This document shows, piece after piece, positions 24,346 through 31,634 of a stretch of 44,819 bases of DNA. This DNA is from Sphingomonas sp. (GTDB taxonomy: Bacteria > Pseudomonadota > Alphaproteobacteria > Sphingomonadales > Sphingomonadaceae). The notes under the pieces are model-generated. The model did no database searches and was not told where the DNA came from. It saw only the letters and a list, made by a program, of their open reading frames with translations. Position 1 is the first letter of the stretch. Each line of letters starts with the position of its first letter. Made by a program: the position numbers and the translations under genes. The stretch spans positions 1-44,819 of the forward strand of contig NZ_JAHFPY010000010.1 of the NCBI RefSeq assembly GCF_023266535.1. Direction: 5' to 3'.

Positions 24346-24457
24346 GTCACGGAGTGAATCCGTGACGTCAGTCGTGTCCCGCTGCGCGGGCACGCTGGCC
24401 GGCCCTCGCGGTCTCTTCGACACAGGCTCCCGTTTGCGTTGCAAACGCTCCCCTGTG
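24346..24457 (+). repeat. Three-hairpin repeat element, copy A
   Basis: Hairpin 1 is GTCACGGA/TCCGTGAC with loop GTGAA (24346-24366). Hairpin 2 is CGTG-T-CCCGC/GCGGG-CACG with loop TGC and a one-base bulge (24373-24394). Hairpin 3 is CACAGG/CCTGTG with an inner CGTTTGC/GCAAACG (24421-24457). Copies B (27635) and C (37789) share loops and linkers but not stem sequences. In this copy an extra 9-bp stem, GCCCGAGCG (24326-24334) with CGCTCGGGC (24464-24472), closes the whole structure. Confidence 0.8.
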
Positions 24458-24644
24458 CTTGGGCGCTCGGGCTTAAATTCATTATCTGCATGGGCATCGC
24501 GACCATTTTTGTGAAGTTAGCGGGTTAGAGCCGCCTGATCCGCGGCTCGCGCTCAGGCTTCGCCAGCCGCTCCATTTCCAGCCGGTCGAGGATCGCCTGA
24601 TGCTCGGCCCAGATCTGGTCGCGCTTGCGCTGCTGCTCTTCCTG

Positions 24645-25133
24645 CTACCGGTCCATCTCGGCGAAGTCCTGGCGGAGCTTGCGGCGCGAGACGGCGGTGC
24701 GGCGGTAATCGTCGATGTCCTTCGACTGGCCGTTCAACAGGGCGATGGCCAGCGCGTCGGACTGGCGATGCTCGACCCGCACCAGCTTGCCGCGGCGCCA
24801 GACCGGCACAAACGCCCCGCCCAGCGCCCGCTGCAGCGCATCGGCGCGGACCCGCTCGGTCCCCTCGTCGATCGCCTGGTCCCAGGCTTCAGCGAAGCTG
24901 TCGGCCCCGGGCGCGTCGAGCAGCGCATAGGCGCTGCGCGGGCTCATCCCCACCGCGCGGGCGGAGCGGGCTATGCTGCCGCAGCGCGACAAAGCGAAGA
25001 TGAACGCCCGCTGCCGCCCCTCCGACCAGCCGCGCCGCCGGGCGCGGAGGCGCGGGACGGGGGTGAATTGAATATGTTGGGTCTGTTCGAATTCGGTTTC
25101 GAACTCGAGCCAGTTGAAGGGGGCCGTGCGCAT
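24645..25133 (-). CDS. Helix-turn-helix hypothetical protein (terminase-small-subunit-like), shortened by an in-frame stop
   Basis: A 162-residue protein with a basic linker (RLRARRRGWSEGRQRAF) and a helix-turn-helix-like core (CGSIARSARAVGMSPRSAYALL), followed by GADSFAEAWDQAIDEG. The pattern is common in sphingomonad proteins resembling phage terminase small subunits. The frame ends at TAG 24645-24647, but it continues in the same frame for another 39 codons with a plausible charged helix (QEEQQRKRDQIWAEHQAIL) to TAA at 24525-24527. A single CAG-to-TAG change would explain this, so the gene may be a recent pseudogene or a still functional shortened form. ATG 25133 was chosen because coding-like composition begins there. 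Confidence 0.6.
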   Translation of the reverse strand: MRTAPFNWLEFETEFEQTQHIQFTPVPRLRARRRGWSEGRQRAFIFALSRCGSIARSARAVGMSPRSAYALLDAPGADSFAEAWDQAIDEGTERVRADALQRALGGAFVPVWRRGKLVRVEHRQSDALAIALLNGQSKDIDDYRRTAVSRRKLRQDFAEMDR

Positions 25134-25296
25134 CGACCAGCATAAGCCACAAAATGGGGGCTGTAGGACAGACTTTTCGAGCGCCACGATAATCTGGACA
25201 GAGCCGAGCGTCGTGGAAATCGACACCGTTGTCTCTTTTGTCCCCCCGCGTAACTGTGCCAAAATCAGGTGGCGAGGCTTTGGAGGCGGGGCTACT

Positions 25297-25968
25297 ATGA
25301 GGAGGCTTTCGGATACTTTCGCAAGCGTCGGCTACATCTCGACGATAGCGTTGCTGTGCGGTTCCCCGGCAGCAGCCAAGCCGGTGCCATCTACATTCAG
25401 CATTGCCGGTGTTCACATTGGACAGAAACCCGCTGATGTCCTGAGCGCTCTAAGACGTGAGGGGTATCGCATCGCAAAAGTATCGCAGTCCGACTCGTTC
25501 CGGCAGCGATTGTCCGACGCTCGAAATGCGGAGCTACGCCAGCCTTACGACAAAGCTAGGGCCACGGATGTCGGCAATGTAATCGCGGCGCAGGCCGATC
25601 AGCGCATCCGGGTAAACTTCGACGATGATGCGACAGGTTCACGGGTCGTGTCGGCGATTTACTATGAAGCGTCGTCTGTGGTCCATCCCTTCGATCGCGT
25701 CCGGGCAACAATGATTGGCCGCTACGGGCAGCCAGAAGCCGAGGATGGCACTGGTCCCGTTTGGTGCGTCAACGATGCGCCAGACGTTTGCAAGGCTCAT
25801 GGGGTGCTGGGCGACCGGCTGAAAGTAGGGCATGACCACCGTGGCTTCGATCATTCGGCTGAACTCACTACGATTGAGCTGGTGGCGGGTATCGATAGCT
25901 CGAAGTCATGGCAGGATGGTTTTCGCGCTGCGCTGGCACGACTGCTGAAATCGAGAGATGCATTCTGA
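25297..25968 (+). CDS. Secreted hypothetical protein
   Basis: A 223-residue protein with a signal peptide (ISTIALLCGSPAAAKP). The mature domain begins FSIAGVHIGQKPADVLSALRREGYRI, a pattern seen in small periplasmic domains that act on or bind envelope partners, but I cannot name the family. Two Cys residues (VWCVNDAPDVCKAHG) could pair. GGAGG lies about 10 bases before ATG 25297. The open frame begins at 25114, but the extra part has no signal character. GC content is lower than in neighbouring housekeeping genes. It is divergent from the shortened helix-turn-helix gene. Confidence 0.7.
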   Translation: MRRLSDTFASVGYISTIALLCGSPAAAKPVPSTFSIAGVHIGQKPADVLSALRREGYRIAKVSQSDSFRQRLSDARNAELRQPYDKARATDVGNVIAAQADQRIRVNFDDDATGSRVVSAIYYEASSVVHPFDRVRATMIGRYGQPEAEDGTGPVWCVNDAPDVCKAHGVLGDRLKVGHDHRGFDHSAELTTIELVAGIDSSKSWQDGFRAALARLLKSRDAF

Positions 25969-26001
25969 CTTGGTACGTGGATGCGCGCCGGTTCGATCTA
26001 C

Positions 26002-26670
26002 TCAAGACGAAGACCGAGCATACCGGCACTTCGGAAACTCAGAGCATCCGTAGAAGGTCCCAAACCTGCCCGAGCGCTGGACCAAATGTCCATTGCAGCC
26101 CTCCTGCGGACAGGGGCGCTCAGTCCGGGCAAATAGCTCTGATTGAGGCGACGGTCTGTCGCTTTCCTTAGCTTTCTTGCGATAAATCTGATTCTTGAAT
26201 CTGCCAGGGTGGATATTGTCGTCTCGTGCCCAAATCCCCCTTCGGTTTCGTTGGGCGTCTTCGAGAGCATCAAAGTAGTGTTCCGGAGGACAATAGCGTT
26301 CCAGGAGCCATGCCCAGCCGTTGAGAATCATCTCAAGCTCAATGTTCCGCCAGCCGTGTGGATCACTCCAGAGGTAAGGCACAGCAACGATGCGCCGGTG
26401 GCGGTCTACCATTCCGCCCGTGTCCATTTTGATCAGCAAGCCGAGGTTTAGCCACTGGCCACTGATCTGCTGGTCGAGGAAGGCTCTGGCCTCTTCCCCT
26501 CCGTGCTGCTGCATTTCCGGCGCATCGATGAAACCGCATCGAACGGAAATCTCGACCTCCGTCCCTTGGAGAGGGAAGGGCGCCCGGGCCAGAAAGCCGT
26601 CACCATCAAATACCCTCAGCACTTGGGCTCGCAGCGTGTCGCAGTCCGGTTCCTCGAAGGCGAACAGCAT
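26002..26670 (-). CDS. Thermonuclease-family protein with C-terminal zinc ribbon
   Basis: A 222-residue protein. Residues about 10-150 form a staphylococcal-nuclease (SNase) domain: VLRVFDGDGFLAR, RCGFIDAPEMQQHGGEEARAFL and RHRRIVAVPYL supply the expected Asp, Arg, Glu and Arg catalytic positions. Residues about 185-222 form a topoisomerase-type C4 zinc ribbon (CPQEGCNGHLV ... FYGCSEFPKCRY). There is no signal peptide, so unlike secreted nucleases it probably acts in the cytoplasm, with the ribbon aiding DNA or RNA binding. A strong AAAGGAGG precedes ATG 26670. Role unknown; defence, repair or turnover are all possible. Confidence 0.82.
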   Translation of the reverse strand: MLFAFEEPDCDTLRAQVLRVFDGDGFLARAPFPLQGTEVEISVRCGFIDAPEMQQHGGEEARAFLDQQISGQWLNLGLLIKMDTGGMVDRHRRIVAVPYLWSDPHGWRNIELEMILNGWAWLLERYCPPEHYFDALEDAQRNRRGIWARDDNIHPGRFKNQIYRKKAKESDRPSPQSELFARTERPCPQEGCNGHLVQRSGRFGTFYGCSEFPKCRYARSSS

Positions 26671-26753
26671 GGTCCTCCTTTCCTTAGTCTAGGCCCTGCT
26701 ATCGCTGTTGACAAAGTGTGAACCGAGCGGACAGTAAAACGACGGGGGATTCA

Positions 26754-27092
26754 ATGACATCATATTTATTGTTCGCTGTCGCGATGCTCGTACAAGTGAT
26801 TGCCGGTCGCACTGAACTGATTGCTATGCGCGGCTACATCAGGGATAGGCGGGGGATTATTGGCAATTTGATCAGTATCGGTTCAGGAATCTGTTTCTTT
26901 GCACTTGTTATTTGGGGTTTCGCTTCGCTTCCTTGGTACACTGCGCTGCTTACGATGTTAGGTTCGGCAATAGCCTGTGGGTTCATCGTTGGTCGGCAGT
27001 CATTTGTATTCTGGTATGGAGCGCGAACATTGGTTGACCTCGTGTCATTGGCGCTGACCGTATTTCTTTGGAAAAGTTATTGGCCGTTCTAA
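26754..27092 (+). CDS. AT-rich small membrane protein
   Basis: A 112-residue protein with four predicted membrane helices and few charged residues (MTSYLLFAVAMLVQVIAG ... LVDLVSLALTVFLWKSYWPF). No family recognised. Its base composition is far lower in GC than the rest of the window, close to half by eye, with codons such as TTA, ATT and GTT that neighbours avoid, so recent transfer is likely. GGGGG lies about 5 bases before ATG 26754. A terminator-like hairpin follows directly (27094-27135). Confidence 0.65.
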   Translation: MTSYLLFAVAMLVQVIAGRTELIAMRGYIRDRRGIIGNLISIGSGICFFALVIWGFASLPWYTALLTMLGSAIACGFIVGRQSFVFWYGARTLVDLVSLALTVFLWKSYWPF

Positions 27093-27093
27093 G

Positions 27094-27135
27094 AAAAAAG
27101 CGGCCACGGATCGCTCCGGGGCCTATGTTGTTTTT
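27094..27135. terminator. Terminator hairpin, family copy 1
   Basis: GGCCACGGA/TCCGGGGCC with loop TCGC (27102-27123, one mismatch), preceded by an A-run and followed by TATGTTGTTTTT. Can serve both the membrane protein gene (plus) and the gene ending at 27149 (minus). Same design as the hairpins at 27572 and 28677. Confidence 0.7.
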
Positions 27136-27148
27136 GGCCGAATGATCG

Positions 27149-27544
27149 CTACCGGATCGAATTGACCGAGGCCCGTAGCCTCTCGATTTCCTCGGTCAGC
27201 GTCCGATACCATTCGTCTAGCTCGTCGCGTGACATGACGCGGGCGTTCAAGTGTCGTTCCGGGTGTGGAACCTGCCACACGCTAATGGGCGTTCCTCCCC
27301 GACTGGCGGCGACGATATGAGCGTGCGCAACGAGGTTGCGGGACGCAATAAGCGACTTGGGGTCGACGCGTGCCAGCTGGTCGGCGGTAAGCCGTCCGAC
27401 CTTCTGGCTGAACATCTTCGGGGCGTCCGGGCCGAGAGCCGCCGAAAGCTCGATCTCGAGCGCACAAAAGGCTTGAAGCAAATCTGCACGCTTTATGCGG
27501 CATGCTTCTGCCAGCGAGAGACCAACTTTCACGGGGGCGTTCAT
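27149..27544 (-). CDS. Hypothetical protein (131 aa)
   Basis: A soluble, mostly helical protein beginning MNAPVKVGLSLAEACRIKRADLLQAF. It has a central region VDPKSLIASRNLVAHAHIVAASRGG and a charged C-terminal helix (DELDEWYRTLTEEIERL). No named domain. It is isolated between two hairpin terminators of the same family, which implies its own transcription unit. The ribosome-binding site is not strong. Function unknown. Confidence 0.65.
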   Translation of the reverse strand: MNAPVKVGLSLAEACRIKRADLLQAFCALEIELSAALGPDAPKMFSQKVGRLTADQLARVDPKSLIASRNLVAHAHIVAASRGGTPISVWQVPHPERHLNARVMSRDELDEWYRTLTEEIERLRASVNSIR

Positions 27545-27571
27545 CGCGTCCTGCTAGCGAAACATGATTAA

Positions 27572-27608
27572 TAAAAAGGCCCCGGAGTGATCCGGGACCT
27601 TTTTGTTG
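27572..27608. terminator. Terminator hairpin, family copy 2
   Basis: GGCCCCGGA/TCCGGGACC with loop GTGA (27578-27599, one mismatch) between A-rich and T-rich flanks, TTTTT following on the plus strand and an A-run on the other side, so it may work in both directions. Confidence 0.75.
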
Positions 27609-27634
27609 GTTTAGGCTGAGAGCCGGACTACCCG

Positions 27635-27746
27635 GCGCGGAGTGAATCCGCGCCGTCGGTCCTGTCCCGCTACGCGGGCAGGCCGTCCGGGTCGCAACGT
27701 CTCTCCGGTAACGTCAGGATCGCTTGCGCAATCCTTACGTTACCGT
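27635..27746 (+). repeat. Three-hairpin repeat element, copy B
   Basis: Hairpin 1 GGCGCGGA/TCCGCGCC, loop GTGAA (27635-27655). Hairpin 2 CCTG-T-CCCGC/GCGGG-CAGG, loop TAC (27662-27683). Hairpin 3 CGGTAACGT/ACGTTACCG (27707-27746). The linker GTCGGT and the GTCTCT before hairpin 3 match the other copies. It fills the gap after the terminator at 27572 and ends 15 bases before the stop of the next minus-strand gene. Confidence 0.8.
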
Positions 27747-27760
27747 CGGCGTTACTCCCG

Positions 27761-28627
27761 TCACTTCGGCGGTAAAACCTCCAGCGACCCAGGTTCCGCG
27801 ATATTCACGCCCCCGAAGACCAGCAGGCCCGAGGAGAAATCGATCAGGCTATAATCATTATATTTGCCGAGATCGTAGCCCTTCATCTTGAACGGCTTGC
27901 CGACGAAGGGGAGATTGCCCTTGACGGTGATCCGCGTCGCCTTGTCGCGGGTATAGGGCTGGGCACGGTCCTGCAGCATCACGCGGATGGCCGTATCCAG
28001 CTCCGCCGTCAGCAGAGCCTTCAGCTCCGCTCCGCCGTTCTCGGCCAGGCCGCCTGGCCCGGACAGCGGCAGCGCCTTGCCTTCGCAGCAGAAATATTTT
28101 TCCGCCTTGGGCGATTGGTCGGCCGCGGTGTAGAGCTTGGTCTTCAGCACGATGTAGGGCCGAACCTCGTTCTCACCCTGGAACGTGATCACGATGTAGG
28201 GCGAGACATTGAGAATGTTGTCCGCTGCCTGCTGCGTGAAACGCTGCCCGAACGTCCCGTCCGCCAATATGGCCCCGGTCAGCTCGGTCGCCTTGGCCGT
28301 CGCGTCGAAGCGCAGATTATCCTCCACGTTCTGCACCCTGGCCGTGCCGCCCGAGGCGTTGGCCGAGCTCTGGATCGCCATGCCGACAACGCCGAACAGC
28401 AAGCCGATGCCACCGCCCTTCTGGTGCCCCGAGACGACGACGTTGCTATCCGGGATGCGATGGACGCCGAGCGGCATGTCGTTCATCCGGCTCACCCCTT
28501 CGTCCGCATAGACGATCCTGGTGGGCGACGGAGCCTGAGCCGGCGCGTCTCCTGTTTCAGGTGCCGCCGCCGCCGGTGCCGCCAGTATGGACGCGCCCGC
28601 GATCACCGCGAGCATGACTTTACGCAT
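27761..28627 (-). CDS. Secreted hypothetical protein (288 aa)
   Basis: A protein with a signal peptide (VMLAVIAGASILAAPAAAAP). The mature region is beta-rich and contains GGGIGLLFGVVGMAIQSSANASGG, a short hydrophobic Gly-rich stretch that could insert in a membrane, and a Cys pair in EKYFCCEGK. I do not recognise the family. AGGGGGAGG lies about 5 bases before ATG 28627, a very strong ribosome-binding site, suggesting good expression. It stands between repeat copy B and a bidirectional terminator shared with pnp. Confidence 0.7.
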   Translation of the reverse strand: MRKVMLAVIAGASILAAPAAAAPETGDAPAQAPSPTRIVYADEGVSRMNDMPLGVHRIPDSNVVVSGHQKGGGIGLLFGVVGMAIQSSANASGGTARVQNVEDNLRFDATAKATELTGAILADGTFGQRFTQQAADNILNVSPYIVITFQGENEVRPYIVLKTKLYTAADQSPKAEKYFCCEGKALPLSGPGGLAENGGAELKALLTAELDTAIRVMLQDRAQPYTRDKATRITVKGNLPFVGKPFKMKGYDLGKYNDYSLIDFSSGLLVFGGVNIAEPGSLEVLPPK

Positions 28628-28676
28628 TATTCCTCCCCCTGTTTGAAGCAGCGACACCTTGGCGAGCGGATTGATA

Positions 28677-28718
28677 AAAGAAAAGGCCCCGGATTGCTCC
28701 GGGGCCTTTGTTGTTTTT
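28677..28718. terminator. Terminator hairpin, family copy 3, downstream of pnp
   Basis: Perfect 9-bp stem GGCCCCGGA/TCCGGGGCC with loop TTGC (28685-28706). TTTGTTGTTTTT follows on the plus strand; on the minus strand the stem is followed by TTTTCTTTT. It is probably the main terminator of pnp. Confidence 0.8.
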
Positions 28719-28750
28719 CGTGTGGGTGGGGTCGGCGAACCGGCCCCTCC

Positions 28751-28804
28751 ACCATCCCGGATTAGTTCCGGGATGGTCCCCCTCCCCGAGCAAGCTCGGG
28801 GAGG
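28751..28804. repeat. Two adjacent hairpins after pnp
   Basis: ACCATCCCGGA/TCCGGGATGGT (28751-28777, 11-bp stem, loop TTAGT) and CCTCCCCGAGC/GCTCGGGGAGG (28781-28804, 11-bp stem). They lie 9 bases after the pnp stop on the minus strand. Without U-runs they are more likely mRNA 3'-end stabilisers or a dispersed repeat than terminators. Confidence 0.6.
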
Positions 28805-28813
28805 AGCTAAAGG

Positions 28814-31186
28814 TTAGTCTTCCTCACTACCACCAAGGAAGGCCGGCATGTGGTCCGGCTCACGCTCGGGGCGGTCGCCGCCCTCACGCTCGCGACGCGG
28901 GCCACGATCGCCACGGTCTCCGCGATCGCCACGGGGACCACGGTCACGATCCCCGCCTTCACGGCGCGGACCCCGGTCACGGTCGCCATGGTCACGGCGC
29001 GGGCCGCGATCACGACCTCCGCCGCCATCGCGACGCGGGCCGCGGTCACCACGATCGCCGCGCGGTTCGCGAGGCGGGCGGGTGTCTTCCAGCTCGGCGC
29101 CGGTTTCCTGGTCGACCAGGCGCATCGACAGGCGGACCTTGCCGCGCTGGTCGACTTCCATCAGCTTGACCTTGACCTCCTGGCCCTCGGTGAGGACGTC
29201 GCGGACGTTCTCGACCCGCTCGTTCTTGATCTCGCTGACGTGGACCAGCCCGTCCTTGCCGGGCATGAAGGTCACGAACGCGCCGAAATCGACGATGCTG
29301 GCGACCTTGCCGGTGTAGATGGTGCCGGGCTCGGGCTCGGCGACGATGCCGTGGATCCACTGGCGCGCGGCCTCGATCTGGGTGAGGTCGGACGAGCTGA
29401 TCTTGATCAGGCCCTCGTCGTCGATGTCGACCTTGGCGCCGGTGGTGGCGACGATCTCGCGGATCACCTTGCCGCCGGTGCCGATCACTTCGCGGATCTT
29501 GTCCTTGGCGATCTGCATCGTCTCGATCCGCGGCGCGTGGGCCGACAGCTCTTCACGGGTGTGGTCGAGCGCCTTGGCCATTTCGCCGAGGATGTGGGCG
29601 CGGCCTTCCTTGGCCTGGGCCAGGGCGACCTTCATCACTTCCTCGGTGATGCCGGCGACCTTGATGTCCATCTGCAGGCTGGTGACGCCTTCCGACGTGC
29701 CGGCGACCTTGAAATCCATGTCGCCGAGGTGGTCCTCGTCGCCGAGGATATCGGAGAGGACGGCAAAGTCCTTGCCTTCGAGGATCAGGCCCATGGCGAT
29801 GCCGGCAACCGGGCGCGCCAGCGGCACGCCGGCGTCCATCATCGCGAGGCTGCCGCCGCAGACGGTGGCCATCGACGAAGAGCCGTTGCTCTCGGTGATG
29901 TCGGAAAGAACGCGGATCGTATAGGGGAACTCCTCCGCGCTCGGCAGCATCGGGTGAAGCGCGCGCCAGGCGAGCTTGCCGTGACCGGTGTCGCGGCGCG
30001 ACGGGGCGCCGAAGCGGCCGACTTCGCCGACCGAGTAGGGCGGGAAGTTATAGTGGACCATGAAGCGCGAGTAGGAGAGGCCCTCCAGCCCGTCGATCAT
30101 CTGCTCGGCGTCCTTGGTGCCGAGCGTGGTGGTGACGATCGCCTGGGTCTCGCCGCGGGTGAACAGCGACGAGCCATGGGTGCGCGGCAGGAAGCCGACG
30201 ATCGCCTCGATCGGGCGGACCGTCTTGGTGTCGCGGCCGTCGATGCGGCGGCCTTCCTTGAGGATCGCGGTGCGGACGATGTCCGCCTCGAGGCTCTTGA
30301 CCGCCTTGGAAGCAGCCATCTGCTCCTGCGGATCGGCTTCGGCGAAGGCTTCCTTGGCCTTCTCGCGCATTTCGTTGAGGGCGGCCGAGCGCGCGGACTT
30401 GTCGGTCAGCTTGTAGGCCGCCTCGATGTCCTTGCCGACCAGCTTCTTGAGCTTGTCCTTGGCGGCGGTCTTGGCGTCGCCGGTGGCGAGCTCCCACGGG
30501 TCCTTGGCGGCCTTCTCGGCGAGCGAGATGATCGCGTTGCAGACCTTCTGCGAGGCGGCGTGGGCGAACATGACGGCGCCGAGCATGACGTCTTCCGACA
30601 GCTCCTTGGCTTCGGATTCGACCATCATCACGGCGTTGGGCGTGCCGGCGACGACCAGGTCGAGCTGGCCTTCCTTGACTTGCTCCTGGGTCGGGTTGAG
30701 GATGTATTCGCCGTCGATATAGCCGACGCGGGCGGCGCCGATCGGGCCCATGAAGGGGACGCCGGAGATGGTCAGGGCAGCCGACGCGGCGATCATCGCC
30801 AGGATGTCGGGCTCGTTCTCGCCGTCGTAGGAGAGGACCTGCGCGATCACCAGCACTTCATTGTAGAAGCCCTCGGGGAACAGCGGGCGGATCGGGCGGT
30901 CGATCAGGCGGCTGGTCAGCGTTTCCTTTTCGGTGGCGCCGCGCTCGCGCTTGAAGAAGCCGCCCGGGATGCGCCCGGCGGCCGAGAATTTTTCCTGATA
31001 GTGGACGGTCAGCGGGAAGAAGTCCTGGCCCGGCTTGACTAACTTGGCGGCGGTGACCGCGCAAAGGACGACGGTTTCGCCGAGGGTCGCCAGCACGGCG
31101 CCGTCGGCCTGACGGGCAACGCGGCCCGTTTCGAGCTTGAGGGTCTTGCCGCCGAGCTCGATTTCTACGGTTTTGATATCAAACAT
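28814..31186 (-). CDS. pnp: Polyribonucleotide nucleotidyltransferase (PNPase)
   Basis: A 790-residue exoribonuclease that degrades RNA 3' to 5' with phosphate, in the cytoplasm and in the degradosome. Two RNase PH domains are visible ([52 protein letters not shown]), then a KH domain ([15 protein letters not shown]) and an S1 domain ([23 protein letters not shown]). About 85 residues of an RG/D-rich repetitive tail follow, explaining the length beyond the usual 700. A good ribosome-binding site (TAAGGA) precedes ATG 31186. It is downstream of rpsO, as in many proteobacteria. Confidence 0.98.
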   Translation of the reverse strand: MFDIKTVEIELGGKTLKLETGRVARQADGAVLATLGETVVLCAVTAAKLVKPGQDFFPLTVHYQEKFSAAGRIPGGFFKRERGATEKETLTSRLIDRPIRPLFPEGFYNEVLVIAQVLSYDGENEPDILAMIAASAALTISGVPFMGPIGAARVGYIDGEYILNPTQEQVKEGQLDLVVAGTPNAVMMVESEAKELSEDVMLGAVMFAHAASQKVCNAIISLAEKAAKDPWELATGDAKTAAKDKLKKLVGKDIEAAYKLTDKSARSAALNEMREKAKEAFAEADPQEQMAASKAVKSLEADIVRTAILKEGRRIDGRDTKTVRPIEAIVGFLPRTHGSSLFTRGETQAIVTTTLGTKDAEQMIDGLEGLSYSRFMVHYNFPPYSVGEVGRFGAPSRRDTGHGKLAWRALHPMLPSAEEFPYTIRVLSDITESNGSSSMATVCGGSLAMMDAGVPLARPVAGIAMGLILEGKDFAVLSDILGDEDHLGDMDFKVAGTSEGVTSLQMDIKVAGITEEVMKVALAQAKEGRAHILGEMAKALDHTREELSAHAPRIETMQIAKDKIREVIGTGGKVIREIVATTGAKVDIDDEGLIKISSSDLTQIEAARQWIHGIVAEPEPGTIYTGKVASIVDFGAFVTFMPGKDGLVHVSEIKNERVENVRDVLTEGQEVKVKLMEVDQRGKVRLSMRLVDQETGAELEDTRPPREPRGDRGDRGPRRDGGGGRDRGPRRDHGDRDRGPRREGGDRDRGPRGDRGDRGDRGPRREREGGDRPEREPDHMPAFLGGSEED

Positions 31187-31310
31187 ATTATTTCCTTAAC
31201 CCCGCGGGCCAGATGCCGGCGGGACAGCTAGCGCAGACAAAGCCGGTCTGCGAGCGGTGTGGGGCCTGAAATTGCCCCGAAGGCCTGCCGCCGAAATGCG
31301 GTGAGGCCCC
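31187..31310 (-). promoter_or_regulatory. pnp leader region
   Basis: A 124-base leader between the rpsO terminator and pnp, with several GC-rich inverted segments, including GGCCT/AGGCC at about 31281-31307. In enterobacteria a leader hairpin allows RNase III cutting and PNPase autoregulation; whether this leader does the same is inference from position. Confidence 0.35.
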
Positions 31311-31341
31311 AAAAAGCGAAGGGCGCCGCGCGGGCGCCCTT
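31311..31341 (-). terminator. rpsO intrinsic terminator
   Basis: On the minus strand AAGGGCGCC/GGCGCCCTT is followed by CGCTTTTT, directly after the rpsO stop codon. Partial read-through into pnp is probable, as in other rpsO-pnp pairs. Confidence 0.8.
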
Positions 31342-31345
31342 GGGG

Positions 31346-31615
31346 TTACTTGCGGAGACCAAGCTTGGTGATCAGATCACTGTAGCGCCCGGTATCCTCG
31401 CGCTTCAAATAATCGAGCAGCGAGCGGCGCTTGTTGACCAGCATCAGCAGGCCGCGGCGTGAATGGTTGTCCTTCGCGTGGGTCTTGAAATGCTCGGTCA
31501 GGTTGGTGATGCGCTCGGTCAGGATCGCGACCTGCACTTCGGGCGAACCGGTATCGTCCGCCTGGCGGGCGTTGTCCTTGATGATCTGCTGCTTCTTCTC
31601 AGCGGTAATCGACAT
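31346..31615 (-). CDS. rpsO: 30S ribosomal protein S15
   Basis: An 89-residue protein of the usual length, starting [18 protein letters not shown]. It carries the diagnostic [32 protein letters not shown] and [10 protein letters not shown] segments that bind 16S rRNA at the central domain. AAGGAG lies about 8 bases before ATG 31615. It sits between truB and pnp with a terminator at its 3' end, the conserved order of this region. The long upstream extension of the frame overlaps truB and is not real. Confidence 0.98.
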   Translation of the reverse strand: MSITAEKKQQIIKDNARQADDTGSPEVQVAILTERITNLTEHFKTHAKDNHSRRGLLMLVNKRRSLLDYLKREDTGRYSDLITKLGLRK

Positions 31616-31634
31616 CAATGCACTCCTTGTTCTT

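Noticed and set aside
28850-31042. A 730-codon open frame antisense to pnp
   Set aside because: It mirrors the codon structure of pnp in GC-rich DNA, lacks recognisable domains and has no start signal.
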